From: Streptomyces noursei ATCC 11455
GTDB lineage: Bacteria; Actinomycetota; Actinomycetes; Streptomycetales; Streptomycetaceae
Assembly: GCF_001704275.1 (NCBI RefSeq)
Contig: NZ_CP011533.1
Location: 434,001 to 498,000, forward strand
Reading direction: 5' to 3'
Length of the DNA stretch: 64,000 nucleotides
Part shown: piece after piece, positions 47,755 to 56,605 of the stretch
How positions within the stretch are numbered: the stretch's first letter is position 1
Layout: each line of letters opens with the position of its first letter
Position numbers and translations under genes: made by a program
Notes under the pieces: model-generated
The model's database searches: none
Told to the model about the DNA's origin: nothing
Seen by the model: the letters and a program-made list of their open reading frames with translations, nothing else

Positions 47755-48245
47755 CGTTGCTCCTCAGTCAAGACGGCCATGGGGCGGTGGGAGGCTGCCC
47801 CTCGTTGTCGAGCCTGCGCCTCGGCCCTCTGCCGGCCAATGAGCCGATGGGCGTCGGTCCCGGACCGAACGGCCCACGGTGCGGCGACGGATGGTGCATC
47901 GGTGGGGACTGCGCGCGTGAGGTGCCCGTCAGTCGCTCGCACTACCGTGGTGGGGTGGCCGAGCCACGTATACCGGTACCGGCCGCGGTGGAGGCGTGCT
48001 GTGGGCGAGGACAGCTGCCGGACGGACGGGGTGCATACACAACTGCACGCACTGTCAGACGACGAGAGGCTGCGGCACCTTCAGGGTGCGATTGCCGGCC
48101 CACCCCTGGCCGGTCGTCCGGCGCTACCTCCGGCCGACCGGCCAGAGCGCTCCTCGTCGCGGGGACCGACCGGCCCTCCCGCGAAGCGCGCGCACTGCGC
48201 AGTCTGGGAGACACGACGCGCGCGTCCGTCGCGTGGGAGGCAGCC
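47755..48245. other. Intergenic Hsp20 / USP; divergent promoters
   Basis: 491 bp without a supported gene. Site GGACCGAACGGCCC (47862-47875), one mismatch from GGGCC-N4-GGCCC, lies 108-121 bp from Hsp20 and 371 bp from the USP start. The frame running into the USP from 47649 is Arg/Pro-rich and has no ribosome site. Confidence 0.45.
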
Positions 48246-49124
48246 ATGACACGCCCCGTGACCGTTGGAGTCGACGGCTCGCCCGCGGGCCTGGCCGCCG
48301 CTGACTGGGGTGCCCGCGAGGCGCTGCTCAGAGACCTACCACTGCGACTGATCCACGCCTGGGAGCGGCAGCACCACTCGCACACCTCGCTTCCCTGGCC
48401 GGCAGCCCCCAGCCGCTGGTCGGAGGGCATTCCCCTGGTGGTGACCGACCGGCTGCGGCGTCGCTACCCGGGCCTCGACATCACAGCGGACCACATCATC
48501 GGCCCGCCGCGCGACGTACTGTGCCGAGCCTCGAAGGGAGCCGAAGCGCTGGTGATCGGCACGGCCGGAGTGGGCAGGTTCGCCGGCTTCCTGCTCAGCT
48601 CGGTGAGCATGGCCACCGTCGCCCACGCCGAAGCACCCGTCGTCCTCGTGCGGATCGGGGTTTCAGAAGGACAGCCGCTTCCCGGTGCGGCACCGGGACC
48701 GCCCCCTCCGGTGGTGCTCGGATTGGATCTCAGCCGCCCTTGCGGCGAGGTAGTCGACTTTGCCTTCAAGGCCGCAAACGTGCGCGCCACATCCCTGGTA
48801 GTTGTGCACGGCTGGAACCCACCGCCGTATTACCTCTACGGACTCGGCGCGGCATTGAAGTTCGGCACCGACCTCTCGGCCGAGGATCGCGAATCCGTAC
48901 GCCAGGCGCTACAACCGTGGCGGGAACGCTACCCGGGTGTGGAGGTCGTGGCGCAGGCCGTCATCGGCGAGCCCGCACACCACCTGCTCGACGCGGCAGC
49001 AAACGCCGCGCTCGTCGTCATCGGACGGCACCGCCGGGCAACCTCGCTGCCCCACATCGGGCATACCGCGCAAGCCGTCCTGCACCACTGCCCCGCCCCG
49101 GTCGCCGTCGTCCCACACAGCTGA
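48246..49124 (+). CDS. Universal stress protein, degenerate C-terminal ATP site
   Basis: 292 residues from the ATG at 48246, with GTGGGAGG upstream. Domain 1: VTVGVDGSPAGLAAADWGAR, LVIGTAGVGRFAGFLLSSVS (the loop ends S-S instead of G-S). Domain 2: VVLGLDLSRPCGEVVDFAFK, VVIGRHRRATSLPHIGHTAQ (loop lost). It ends HHCPAPVAVVPHS and is paralogous to the USPs at 24173 and 34973. Its 3' end overlaps a minus-strand open frame (48929-49522). Confidence 0.92.
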   Translation: MTRPVTVGVDGSPAGLAAADWGAREALLRDLPLRLIHAWERQHHSHTSLPWPAAPSRWSEGIPLVVTDRLRRRYPGLDITADHIIGPPRDVLCRASKGAEALVIGTAGVGRFAGFLLSSVSMATVAHAEAPVVLVRIGVSEGQPLPGAAPGPPPPVVLGLDLSRPCGEVVDFAFKAANVRATSLVVVHGWNPPPYYLYGLGAALKFGTDLSAEDRESVRQALQPWRERYPGVEVVAQAVIGEPAHHLLDAAANAALVVIGRHRRATSLPHIGHTAQAVLHHCPAPVAVVPHS

Positions 49125-49522
49125 GCATTGCAGGGCGGGCGTAGACCGCCGTGGGTGTGCCCCAGTCCCAGAAGTCGCCAGTCGTGGGCGGGGCGATAGC
49201 GACGGGGCACGGCGCTCGTGAACAGCAGCCCCCACAGGGACAACGCGCCGATCCGCGGGATCAGCTCCGCCTCGTACCAGACGCGTCCCTTGGTCTTCTC
49301 GCCAAGCCGCCGGGCAGGACCGAGAGGCGGCGTGGTCGCTTCCGGGGCAACCTCTGCCGGCCCCGCGGCCCGTTCGGGGGGCTTGGACGACGCGGCGTGA
49401 GCCACAGCGCCGAGATAGCGCCGCAGCACCTCCTGGCGGTGCTCTTCATCCGGCGACCAGGCCCGACCCGCCACGGCGCGACGGGCTTCCTTCGCAGCGG
49501 CATGGCGTTCGAAGTCGCTCAC
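48929..49522 (-). CDS. Hypothetical protein, doubtful 3' end
   Basis: From the GTG at 49522, with GGGAGG at 8 nt, the first 120 residues look coding: VSDFERHAAAKEARRAVAGR, DEEHRQEVLRRYLGAVAHAA, GRVWYEAELIPRIGALSLWG, RRYRPAHDWRLLGLGHTHGG. Beyond about 49125 the frame mirrors the USP and is probably not native, so the original stop may have been lost. I do not recognise a family. The region just upstream is a scrap yard of gene fragments, so this too may be a truncated gene. Confidence 0.4.
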   Translation of the reverse strand: MSDFERHAAAKEARRAVAGRAWSPDEEHRQEVLRRYLGAVAHAASSKPPERAAGPAEVAPEATTPPLGPARRLGEKTKGRVWYEAELIPRIGALSLWGLLFTSAVPRRYRPAHDWRLLGLGHTHGGLRPPCNAQLCGTTATGAGQWCRTACAVCPMWGSEVARRCRPMTTSAAFAAASSRWCAGSPMTACATTSTPG

Positions 49523-49608
49523 GGCAACCTCCCGACGAACAGGCCCGCCACCTACCAGGCCGGTGTCGCACCGATCCGAGGTGCGCGCCGCCGCGCCTGC
49601 CTTCCCAG

Positions 49609-49940
49609 TCACAGTCGCGCACCGGACAGCACAGCGCGGGCTGCCGCCTCCACATCGATGGCGTCGGTCTTGCCGCGGCGTCGGCGTACTGCCTGGTGCG
49701 GCAACGGTGCGGCGGTACGTCTGGTTTCCTCTTCAACGAATTGGGCCAGGCCGCGGGCGCTTTCCAGGAACTGGGCGGGGAAGACGATGGTGGAGTTCTT
49801 CTCCGCGACGATCTCGGAGAGGACCTGCGGGTTCCGCAGGTGCAGGGCGACCGGGTGGGCGCTGATGACGTCAGCGGCCCCGGCGAGGCGTTCCGCGCTC
49901 AGTGCCTCTCCCCGGTCTGCGATGTTCTTGACGCGCGCAG
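49609..49940 (-). pseudogene. SPFH C-terminal fragment fused in frame to an IS110 transposase fragment
   Basis: The frame reads SPFH sequence closely similar to the intact slipin at 22191 ([40 protein letters not shown]) and then, after PLPHQ, changes into [25 protein letters not shown] and a stop (49609-49611). The second part is the [21 protein letters not shown] segment of IS110-type transposases. No start codon is evident, and the SPFH core is absent. It records a recombination or insertion-deletion event. Confidence 0.7.
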
Positions 49941-49973
49941 TCGGCCGTTCTCGTCAACGGGCCTCGCCGATGT

Positions 49974-50096
49974 TTCAGAGCACCGTGCGGATCGCCGGGA
50001 GCCCGGGCGCCGGGGAGCGCCCCTGGTAGAAAGCGTTGAAGTCGACGTCCGACGGATCAAAGTCGAATGTCTCGGCCGTGCCTGTCGTTTCGTCGA
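49974..50096 (-). pseudogene. SAM-dependent methyltransferase N-terminal fragment
   Basis: The frame ending at 49974 encodes DFDPSDVDFNAFYQGRSPAP, GLPAIRTVL. Streptomycete class I methyltransferases start with a very similar 'DFDALYxGESPAEGxPAxxTxPWD'. The SAM-binding part is missing. No start codon was found before the USP that abuts it. Low to moderate confidence. Confidence 0.45.
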
Positions 50097-50975
50097 TCAG
50101 TGGGCGGCGGGCACGTGCTCGTGCTCACGTGCCAGGCGTCCGGGAAGCGGGACGGTGATGACGGGGCAGCGGGCGTAGTGGAGCACGCCCTGGCTCACCG
50201 AGCCCAGCAGCATGCCGGTGAAGCCGCCGAGCCCCCGGGTTCCCATCACCAGACCGAGTGCATGGACGGACGCCTTGGTGAGCTCTTCCACGGGATGGCC
50301 TGTGAGGACTTCGAGGTGCACTTCCACTTCGGGCCAGGACTCGGCACGGCTGGCCACGGTCTCTGACAGCAGGCTGCGGCACTCCTGCTCCGTAGCGGGC
50401 TCTTCCGGTGAACCGAGCCGGTGCGGATGCCTTACGTACAGTGCTCGCAAGGCGGCGCCGTGCAGGGCGGCCTCCTGGGAAGCGACGTCGACGGCTACCG
50501 CCGAGTGCGCGCTGCCGTCGACCCCGACGACGAAATACCAGGGCTGCTGAGTGAGGTGTTCGGGTTCGGGCACCACGACCACCGGGCAGCGGGCGTGTGC
50601 CATCACCGGCAGCGCGACCGAAAGCGGGCTGAACACCTCCTGGACCCGGCTCAGGTGGTAGGAACCCAGCACCACCATGGCGGCGTCCTGGGCCTCCTCC
50701 TGCAGCACCCATGCCGGCTTCCCTTCGGCCAGCAGGCTGGAGAGTTCCACCTGCGGCTGCCGCGTTCGAGCAAAGGCCAGCGCCTCCTTGGCCACGTGCT
50801 CCCCGGCCGCATTCCCGTAGCCGCCGGTAGGCCCTGTCACGGCGTGGACCAGGTGCAAGGGCACCTGGCGCAGAGCCGCCTCGTCCGCTGCCCAGGCCAG
50901 AGCCATCCGCTTGGAGGTATCTGGGGCGACACCGACCACGATTGGTCGGCACAGTTGCGCTGGGGCCGTCATCAT
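50097..50975 (-). CDS. Universal stress protein, two tandem Usp domains
   Basis: 292 residues from the ATG at 50975; the next codon is also ATG, and GGAGG lies about 12 nt upstream. Domain 1: PIVVGVAPDTSKRMALAWAA, VVLGSYHLSRVQEVFSPLSV. Domain 2: FVVGVDGSAHSAVAVDVASQ, LVMGTRGLGGFTGMLLGSVS with an intact nucleotide loop. It is a full-length paralogue of the USP at 32098, including the altered first loop. The C-terminal extension EHEHVPAAH is unique to this copy. Confidence 0.92.
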   Translation of the reverse strand: MMTAPAQLCRPIVVGVAPDTSKRMALAWAADEAALRQVPLHLVHAVTGPTGGYGNAAGEHVAKEALAFARTRQPQVELSSLLAEGKPAWVLQEEAQDAAMVVLGSYHLSRVQEVFSPLSVALPVMAHARCPVVVVPEPEHLTQQPWYFVVGVDGSAHSAVAVDVASQEAALHGAALRALYVRHPHRLGSPEEPATEQECRSLLSETVASRAESWPEVEVHLEVLTGHPVEELTKASVHALGLVMGTRGLGGFTGMLLGSVSQGVLHYARCPVITVPLPGRLAREHEHVPAAH

Positions 50976-51554
50976 CTCCCCGCTACACCTCCAGGTCTTG
51001 CCCCTCTCCTCCAGCATGACTCCGTCGGCATGAGGTGTCTCGACGTGCGATGACGGCAGGACATGGTGTGAGTACGGCCGGGCGTTACCGCGTTTCTCAG
51101 GCTGGCACCCTGCGGCTCCATGTCCCCGCGCGGCTCCTGGTGCAGCTCCACGTTGGCGCGCGGGCCGCGCAGACCGGCCTGTTGGAAGCAACTCCGGTGC
51201 GGTCCGGCACCCTCGGCTTCCACGAGGAGCCTGTCGGTCCAACCCCTCATCCGCGCTGTGATGTACGGGGCGTGAGGCTGGTTGTGGTGTCGCAGCGCGT
51301 ATTGGCCACGGCCGGTGGACGGTGGGGACGCCACTGCGAAACGTCGAGCCGAGCCGACACTGGACACCATGGCGCGGTGAATTCGGAAGAGACCCGCCAT
51401 GCCCGATCCGCCACTTCCTTGAGTCTGCTCACCGATAGGTGTGAACTCTCAAAATCGGAGCCGGACCTCCTCGCTCCGGATGACGCAGGCGCAGCACGAC
51501 GCTTCGACTCCGGGCACGGGTCAGTGCTGCGCCTGCATTCACGCCCTCCTCTGC
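50976..51554. other. Intergenic; no supported gene
   Basis: The 579 bp upstream of the USP contain long frames on both strands, none with a family signature or ribosome site. No DosR-like box was seen in the first 200 bp before the USP, in contrast to several other stress genes. Confidence 0.4.
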
Positions 51555-52157
51555 TCACGTCTTCATGCGCCTCGCAGGTCTCGACGACCGAAACTCTGGC
51601 CGCTGACGCCCAGGGACAGGGGAAACACACAAGTGGTGCACCAAACGGTTCCTGAGTGAGCTTCCGAGACGGATCTGCGCATGTCTTGGAAGTAGTTGGC
51701 CGCGCAGGCGGTTGATCCGACGGGTGCGGTCTGCGTTCAGGTCGGCCCGACGGCTGGTGAGGACCCGCAGTTCGATGGCGTGCTCGTCGTCCGGCCTCAG
51801 GATGGTCAGGTCAGGGCGCATCCGAGCCTGGTCGGCGATGACGGTGGCGTCCTTCGCGTCGGTCTTGCCCGTGCCCCGGTAGCCGGCCGAAGCCCGGTTG
51901 ACGGCCAGGCCGGGTATGTGGACAAGGTGCTGGCCGTGGTTGAGCAGCACGTTGATCCACAGGGCGGCCATGCCGTCGGCGACGTCTACCGCCCAGACCA
52001 CGTCCTCGTCGATGGCCAGCACGTCGGCGAGCAGGGCCAGCAGCTCCGGCTCGTCGTTCAGGACTCGCCGCGACAGCAGCCGTGCGCCCTCGGCGTTGAG
52101 GACCACGCAGTGGTGATGGGCCTTGCCGATGTCCGTACCCGTCCAGATCTGGGCCAC
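51555..52157 (-). pseudogene. IS110-family transposase, C-terminally truncated
   Basis: From the GTG at 52157, with CCGGAGGAAC upstream: WTGTDIGKAHHHCVVLNAEG (first DEDD Asp), VVWAVDVADGMAALWINVLL (second acidic residue), PGLAVNRASAGYRGTGKTDA, KDATVIADQARMRPDLTIL (third and fourth), ELRVLTSRRADLNADRTRRI. The DEDD N-terminal domain is present. The C-terminal Transposase_20 domain with the Ser nucleophile is missing after about NRLRGQLLP (near 51700), and unrelated residues follow to the stop at 51555. The element cannot transpose on its own. Confidence 0.8.
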
Positions 52158-52394
52158 CGGTTCCTCCGGTCGTTCGCTGTTGCGCTGTTCTCCCGGACGA
52201 CCTCGCCGGCGTGGTCCTACTCGGAGATCCGCCCGAAGGCGTTCGCAGCTCCTGGTCAGCGGCCGAGTCGTCGTGAGACACCGGGCGGCCAGGTGGATGG
52301 AACCATCGAGGGCAACCGCTTGGAAGCCATACCTGGTGTCTCTGGGTCTCTGGACCTTACGACGGCCCGTCCAACCCACGAACAAGGTAGGACC

Positions 52395-52488
52395 GATCGG
52401 TCGGCATGATCAGCGAGGCAGACCTCGCTCACCGCCTGCCGAAGGACCAGGTGGGCCACTTCGTAGAGGTCGTCTGCGCGACCGCCTA
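52395..52488 (+). pseudogene. C-terminal fragment of a CBS-domain protein
   Basis: The short frame SVGMISEADLAHRLPKDQVG, HFVEVVCATA and a TAA stop matches the last 30 residues of the CBS protein at 31431 (LVGMISEADLARHLSEKQVG, RFVEMVCTPS). The rest of the gene is absent; the IS110 remnant ends about 240 bp away on the left. Confidence 0.7.
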
Positions 52489-52747
52489 ACCGGTGCAGTG
52501 CCGACTTATAAACTTGATCAGCTGCCTGAGGAGGCGAGGGAACTCCTGGCTTCGGCGGGGTGCCAGGCTGCAGTAGGACAGCCGGCCGCAGGAGACGCAG
52601 TTCCCAGGCGGCCGGCTGCCAGTCCAGGTCACGTGAGAAATAGCGTCTGGTCCCCGGAGGCCACCAGCCAAATGCCGTCGTGTCATAGGTCGTTGGCCTG
52701 GAACAACAGCCGGATGGCACGTCGCACCAGCAGTCGGCAATCGGGAA

Positions 52748-53647
52748 CCATGGCTGCGTGAACCCCAGTACGTGTGACGCCTCTTCCGTCGCGTTGACGG
52801 TTTGGGATCGAAGCCCTTTCCTGCCCCGCACCGGATCGGGGGTACGCAGCCCGAAGACGGTGGACCTGATGATCTTGATGGTTTCGTCCAGGTCCTCCAC
52901 CGCGCGCAACAGCCGATCACTCGCCTCCGGGTGGTCGACGAAACGGATCGCGCTCTGCAATGTCATCCCGGTGGCGAACAGCCGCTGGATCGCCAGGTCG
53001 TGCGGATCGCGCGCGATCCGCTCCCGATCCCTGAGCAGCGCCACCTGGCCCGCAGCGATGCGCCGCTCCGCCAGCTCCATTGCCAGCGCGGCCTGACCGG
53101 CGAAGGTCAGCAGCGGCCCCGTCTCCGGCTCCGTGAACGATTCGCGTCCCTGCAGCCGGGCCAGTTGCAGGACTCCGCGTACCCGCTCACCGGTAGCCAT
53201 CGGGACCGCGACGGCGGGCCCCAGCCCCGACCAGCGCGGCGGACCGACGGTGACCCTGGGGTCGTGCTCGATGTCATGGCTGATCAACGGGCCCTTGGCG
53301 GTGATCGCCGCGCCCGCGAACGACCCACGGCGGGGAAGAACCAGGCCGCGGTGGGCTACGGCGTCGACACCGGACGCCAGCTCCACGCGCAGACGGTCGC
53401 CGTCGACAGGCATGACCAGGACGCCGAGATCAGCGGAGAGGATGCGCACCGCGTGGCCGACGATCATCGCGAGCACATGCGTCTCCTCGGCATCCGGCAA
53501 CAGCCCGGCGACGATCTCGCTGTTGGCCTCCAGCCACTGCTGGCGGTAGCGGGCCTCCTCGTAGAGCCGGGCGTGCTCGACGGCCACCCCCGCCGCCACC
53601 GCCAGCGCAAGCCTCCGCAGCAGCCGGAATCGGTGGTCCCGCCACAC
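52748..53647 (-). pseudogene. DevS/DosS-like GAF sensor histidine kinase, truncated at both ends
   Basis: The preserved part starts at the end of a first GAF domain (LALAVAAGVAVEHARLYEEA), covers the second GAF domain (EETHVLAMIVGHAVRILSAD, GVLVMPVDGDRLRVELASG, AVAVPMATGERVRGVLQLAR) and the HisKA_3 box (RERIARDPHDLAIQRLFATG, with the phospho-His but Leu changed to Pro before it). The start of the ATPase-linker (VNATEEASHVLGF) follows. The N-terminal haem-type GAF and the HATPase domain are missing, and the frame then runs into unrelated DNA to 52256. The closest functional class is the low-oxygen sensor kinase DevS/OsdK. It should be non-functional. Confidence 0.78.
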
Positions 53648-53942
53648 CGCTCACGGTAGTGCGACGAGCCGACGGGCACCTGGCGGCCGAGGCCCTCGTG
53701 TGCCCGACTCCGTAGTACGAAGTGGCATCGGAGTCGTTGCCGCTCGGTCCGCACAGCGGCGGCAGGACAGCGTCTGCCCGACGGGCCACGCCCGTCCTGC
53801 GGCATGATTCGGCATCTTGCTCCGAGCCCGTCATGGCCCCATAGCCCCCGCAAGTGCCCAGACGGCCCATCGGCGCGACCCGCCTCCCGGAGTCACCCTG
53901 GACACGGAGAAGAAAGCGAGACAGGAAACGAGGTGAGCCACG

Positions 53943-54170
53943 ATGAAAGCGCATGAAGGAGACATGCTGCGGTTCACCGGCAGAACCGTGGGAACGCCCG
54001 AGCACCATGCGACCGTCGTGCGCGTGCTGGGCCCGAACGGCGAACCGCCCTATCAGGTTCGCTACGAAGACGGTCACGAGGCAGAGATCTTCCCTGGCCC
54101 CGGTTGCGTGATCGAGACCCATCCAGCACACGATGCCTCGTTCGGGCAGCCGCATCGGGAGAGGAGATGA
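53943..54170 (+). CDS. DUF1918-family protein
   Basis: 75 residues from the ATG at 53943, with ACGAGGTGAG upstream. It shows GDMLRFTGRTVGTPEHHATV, GPNGEPPYQVRYEDGHEAEI, FPGPGCVIE, the family pattern. It is a paralogue of the gene at 38194 and like it lies next to kinase/USP-type genes. No GGGCC box was found upstream. Confidence 0.88.
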   Translation: MKAHEGDMLRFTGRTVGTPEHHATVVRVLGPNGEPPYQVRYEDGHEAEIFPGPGCVIETHPAHDASFGQPHRERR

Positions 54171-54572
54171 CCGCGCTCGCCGATGGCGGGAGCACGTCCG
54201 CTCGGCCTGCCTGTGGAGCCAAGCTCCCGTTGCACAGAGCGGCACGAGGATCGACGGCGACACGATCGAGGGGTACCAGTGCCCCCGAGAACCGGCACGG
54301 GTGGTTGCTGCTGGCCAAGTCGGGCTGGAAGCGCGTCGACACCATACGTGTACGCCGTCTTTTCAGCTGACACCGGCAGGCCGACTTGCTGTCGCAAGCG
54401 TGCCGAGTCCAGCTGTGAAGACTTCGCGCCACGTTATCGGCTCCGGATCCAGAACGAGAGAGCAATGCGCGCCGCAGCGAGGCGCGTTCGTTCTCCACCG
54501 GAGTAAGGATGGACATGCGGGGGACGTTGCCCGCCGTGCTCTGCCATGTCCCCCCGGCAAGGAGGCCGGATC
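54171..54572. other. Intergenic; no gene seen
   Basis: The 402 bp between DUF1918 and the phosphoribosyltransferase hold frames without signatures. GGGGGACGTTGCCCGCC (54520-54536) is a near-palindromic word but does not have the spacing of the DosR-like box. Confidence 0.4.
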
Positions 54573-55253
54573 GTGTTCTTCACGGACCGTCGAGACGCCG
54601 GTCGACAGCTGGCGGCGAGACTCAAACACCTCAAAGGCGCCGATGTCGTGGTCCTGGGGCTACCCCGCGGAGGCGTCCCGGTCGCCGCGGAAGTCGCCAG
54701 GGCGCTGGGCGCGCCGTTGGACGTCTGCCTGGTGCGGAAGCTGCGCGTGCCGTTCCAACCGGAACTCGGGATGGGGGCGATCGGTGAAGGCGGGGTCCGC
54801 GTCATCAACGACGAGGTGGTGCGCGCCACCCGTGTCACCCCGGACGAGCTGGCCCAGGTCGAGGCATGTGAGCGGGACGCCCTGGAGGCCCGCGCCCGGC
54901 ACTACCGGGGTGGACGTGAACCGACGCCTGTCACAGGCCGCACCGTGTTGGTCGTCGACGACGGGGTGGCCACGGGGTCGACGGCACGGGCGGCCTGTCA
55001 GATCGCCCGCGCCCGCGGTGCCGTACGGATCGTGCTGGCAGTTCCCGTGGCACCTCACGGCTGGACCGCACGGTTGGGTGGGGACGCCGACGAGTTGCTG
55101 TGCATGCACACGCCGTGGACCTTCTACGCGATCGGGCAGTTCTACGCCGACTTCTCCCAGATCGACGACGACGAGGTCGTCGCCTGCCTGGAGGAGAGAC
55201 TCCCCCGCCCAGTGAGCACCCGCCGAACTCCGCCAGGTCATGCCGCGCCCTAG
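54573..55253 (+). CDS. Phosphoribosyltransferase-family protein
   Basis: 226 residues from the GTG at 54573, placed by AAGGAGG (54559-54565) at 7 nt; an ATG at 54546 lacks this. Family features are LKGADVVVLGLPRGGVPVAA (the PPi loop GLPRGG), VCLVRKLRVPFQPELGMGAI, and the PRPP-binding motif TVLVVDDGVATGSTARAA. The FYADFSQIDDDEV end is typical of the stand-alone 'erythromycin esterase/dienelactone-associated' PRTase group. These proteins commonly accompany stress genes in actinobacteria. The substrate base is not known. Confidence 0.9.
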   Translation: MFFTDRRDAGRQLAARLKHLKGADVVVLGLPRGGVPVAAEVARALGAPLDVCLVRKLRVPFQPELGMGAIGEGGVRVINDEVVRATRVTPDELAQVEACERDALEARARHYRGGREPTPVTGRTVLVVDDGVATGSTARAACQIARARGAVRIVLAVPVAPHGWTARLGGDADELLCMHTPWTFYAIGQFYADFSQIDDDEVVACLEERLPRPVSTRRTPPGHAAP

Positions 55254-55498
55254 CTACTTGCCTCTGAAACAGGTTGGGCTGGTGACGGGGGACAAAGTTG
55301 TTGGCCGGCACCAGACCGTCGGCCCGCCGTTGGTCACAGCCCCACCGGCTGAGGGTGGTCATCCGTTGGGGGTTGTAGGCGAAGACTCCGAATCCGTTCC
55401 ACGTGGCTGGTATCGCGTCGCAGCCCGGCGCATCGCCGGGAGCCTCACCCGGCCCGTGCCGCGCCGGTGACCGGACCTGGCCCGGCGTAAGATCGGAT

Positions 55499-55510
55499 GC
55501 CGATATCGGC
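55499..55510. promoter_or_regulatory. Palindrome GCCGATATCGGC upstream of padR
   Basis: A perfect 12-bp palindrome 39-50 bp upstream of the PadR start (55549). Its core CGATATCG recurs before DoxX and before the amino-acid permease, so it is a candidate PadR operator. Confidence 0.55.
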
Positions 55511-55548
55511 TTCGTCATAGCCGGGACAGGCGGGGAGGCAGGACCAGG

Positions 55549-55857
55549 GTGAGGGAGTTCCAGCGGGGAGCCGTGCGGCTGCACATCCTGCATCACGCGG
55601 CCGAAAGGGAGATCCACGGTGCGTGGATGACGGAGGAATTGGCTTCCCATGGTTACCAGATCAGCCCGGGCACGCTGTACCCGACGCTCCACCGGCTGGA
55701 GGCGGACGGCCTGCTGGAATCCGAGCAGCATGTGGTCGACGGCCGCATGCGACGCATCTACCGTGCAACCGCCGCCGGCCGGAAGGCCCTGGCCGAGGAC
55801 CGCAAGGCGCTGCGTGAGCTGGCCCGCGAAGTCCTCGGCGACGACGAGGTGCGTTAA
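55549..55857 (+). CDS. PadR-family transcriptional regulator
   Basis: 102 residues from the GTG at 55549, with GGCAGGACCAGG upstream. The winged helix is complete: LHILHHAAEREIHGAWMTEE, LASHGYQISPGTLYPTLHRL, EADGLLESEQHVVDGRMRRI. It ends soon after the wing with one dimerisation helix, a short PadR of subfamily 2. The nearby genes DoxX and the APC permease share its candidate operator. Confidence 0.9.
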   Translation: MREFQRGAVRLHILHHAAEREIHGAWMTEELASHGYQISPGTLYPTLHRLEADGLLESEQHVVDGRMRRIYRATAAGRKALAEDRKALRELAREVLGDDEVR

Positions 55858-56016
55858 CGAGCACCGAGTCAACTGACGCGTATGCGAGGGTGACGCGCCA
55901 GTACCGACCTGCGCAGCGCGAGTCATGGGGAGACGCAGAGGTTCACGCGGGCTCCCGAGGAAGCGGCCCTGGTCGGCGGACCAACCCCCGCGAAACGTGG
56001 CTTCGGCCTCTGTTCG

Positions 56017-56514
56017 TCACTCCTGCCCGGCGGCGGCAGGACGGACGCGACGGCGGTGCAAGCTCGCGTCGAGGGAGAGGGCGCCTGCGCCGACGATGAA
56101 CAGGAAGAGGCTGCCGCACAGCTGCGCGAAGTCCAGGCGGGCCTCGTGCGCCAAGTCCCACCAGCCCGACTCCCCGCGGAACAACCCGGAACCGCCCCAC
56201 AGGATCGGCACCTTGGTGATCAGGAGTGCGCCGAGCATGTCCACGACCATGGGTACCACCGCGAGCCGAGTGAGCAGCCCGACCAGGACCAGCACCCCGC
56301 AGACGATCTCGAACACCCCGTCCAGCAGGGCGAAGAAGTCCGGCGCGGGAATGCCGGCTTTGTCGAACCGGCCCGTGCCCAGCGCATGGGAGCGCAGGAA
56401 CTTCAGGATCCCCTCGACAAGGAAGACCGCACCTACGTACAGGCGGATAAGGACGACCGAGGCTGGTGCGGTGGTCCCTGTGAGCTTCGCCATCCAGTCG
56501 CCAAGCTGTGCCAT
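56017..56514 (-). CDS. DoxX-family membrane protein
   Basis: 165 residues from the ATG at 56514. Four membrane helices: VVLIRLYVGAVFLVEGILKF, FFALLDGVFEIVCGVLVLVG, LAVVPMVVDMLGALLITKVP, FAQLCGSLFLFIVGAGALSL. DoxX-like proteins take part in quinone-linked redox or oxidative stress responses. The site CGATATCG is 39-46 bp upstream of the start. It is 3' of the APC permease on the same strand, 92 bp away. Confidence 0.85.
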   Translation of the reverse strand: MAQLGDWMAKLTGTTAPASVVLIRLYVGAVFLVEGILKFLRSHALGTGRFDKAGIPAPDFFALLDGVFEIVCGVLVLVGLLTRLAVVPMVVDMLGALLITKVPILWGGSGLFRGESGWWDLAHEARLDFAQLCGSLFLFIVGAGALSLDASLHRRRVRPAAAGQE

Positions 56515-56542
56515 GCCGTCGGCCCCTTCGCCGTCGAAGGCG

Positions 56543-56560
56543 TATCGGATACCGATATCG
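56543..56560. promoter_or_regulatory. CGATATCG site upstream of doxX
   Basis: TATCGGATACCGATA (56543-56557), two 6-bp arms around ATA, overlaps CGATATCG (56553-56560). The start of doxX is at 56514, so the site is in promoter position. Confidence 0.5.
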
Positions 56561-56605
56561 TCCCGCGTCGTGCCCGGGAGCGGGCGGTTGTCACGCCCGT
56601 TCGGC

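Noticed and set aside
47755..47900. An HspR (HAIR) element before Hsp20
   Set aside because: The CTTGAGT-N7-ACTCAAG pattern was not found; only CAGTCAAG (47765-47772) resembles half of it.
51035..51655. 206-codon plus-strand frame in the gap after the USP at 50097
   Set aside because: No recognisable domain, no ribosome site, and mixed composition; the frame on the opposite strand is equally long.
55254..55440. Minus-strand segment AIPATWNGFGVFAYNPQR that looks like a transposase C-terminus
   Set aside because: Too short, without inverted repeats or a catalytic part. It might be an IS remnant but this cannot be supported by eye.
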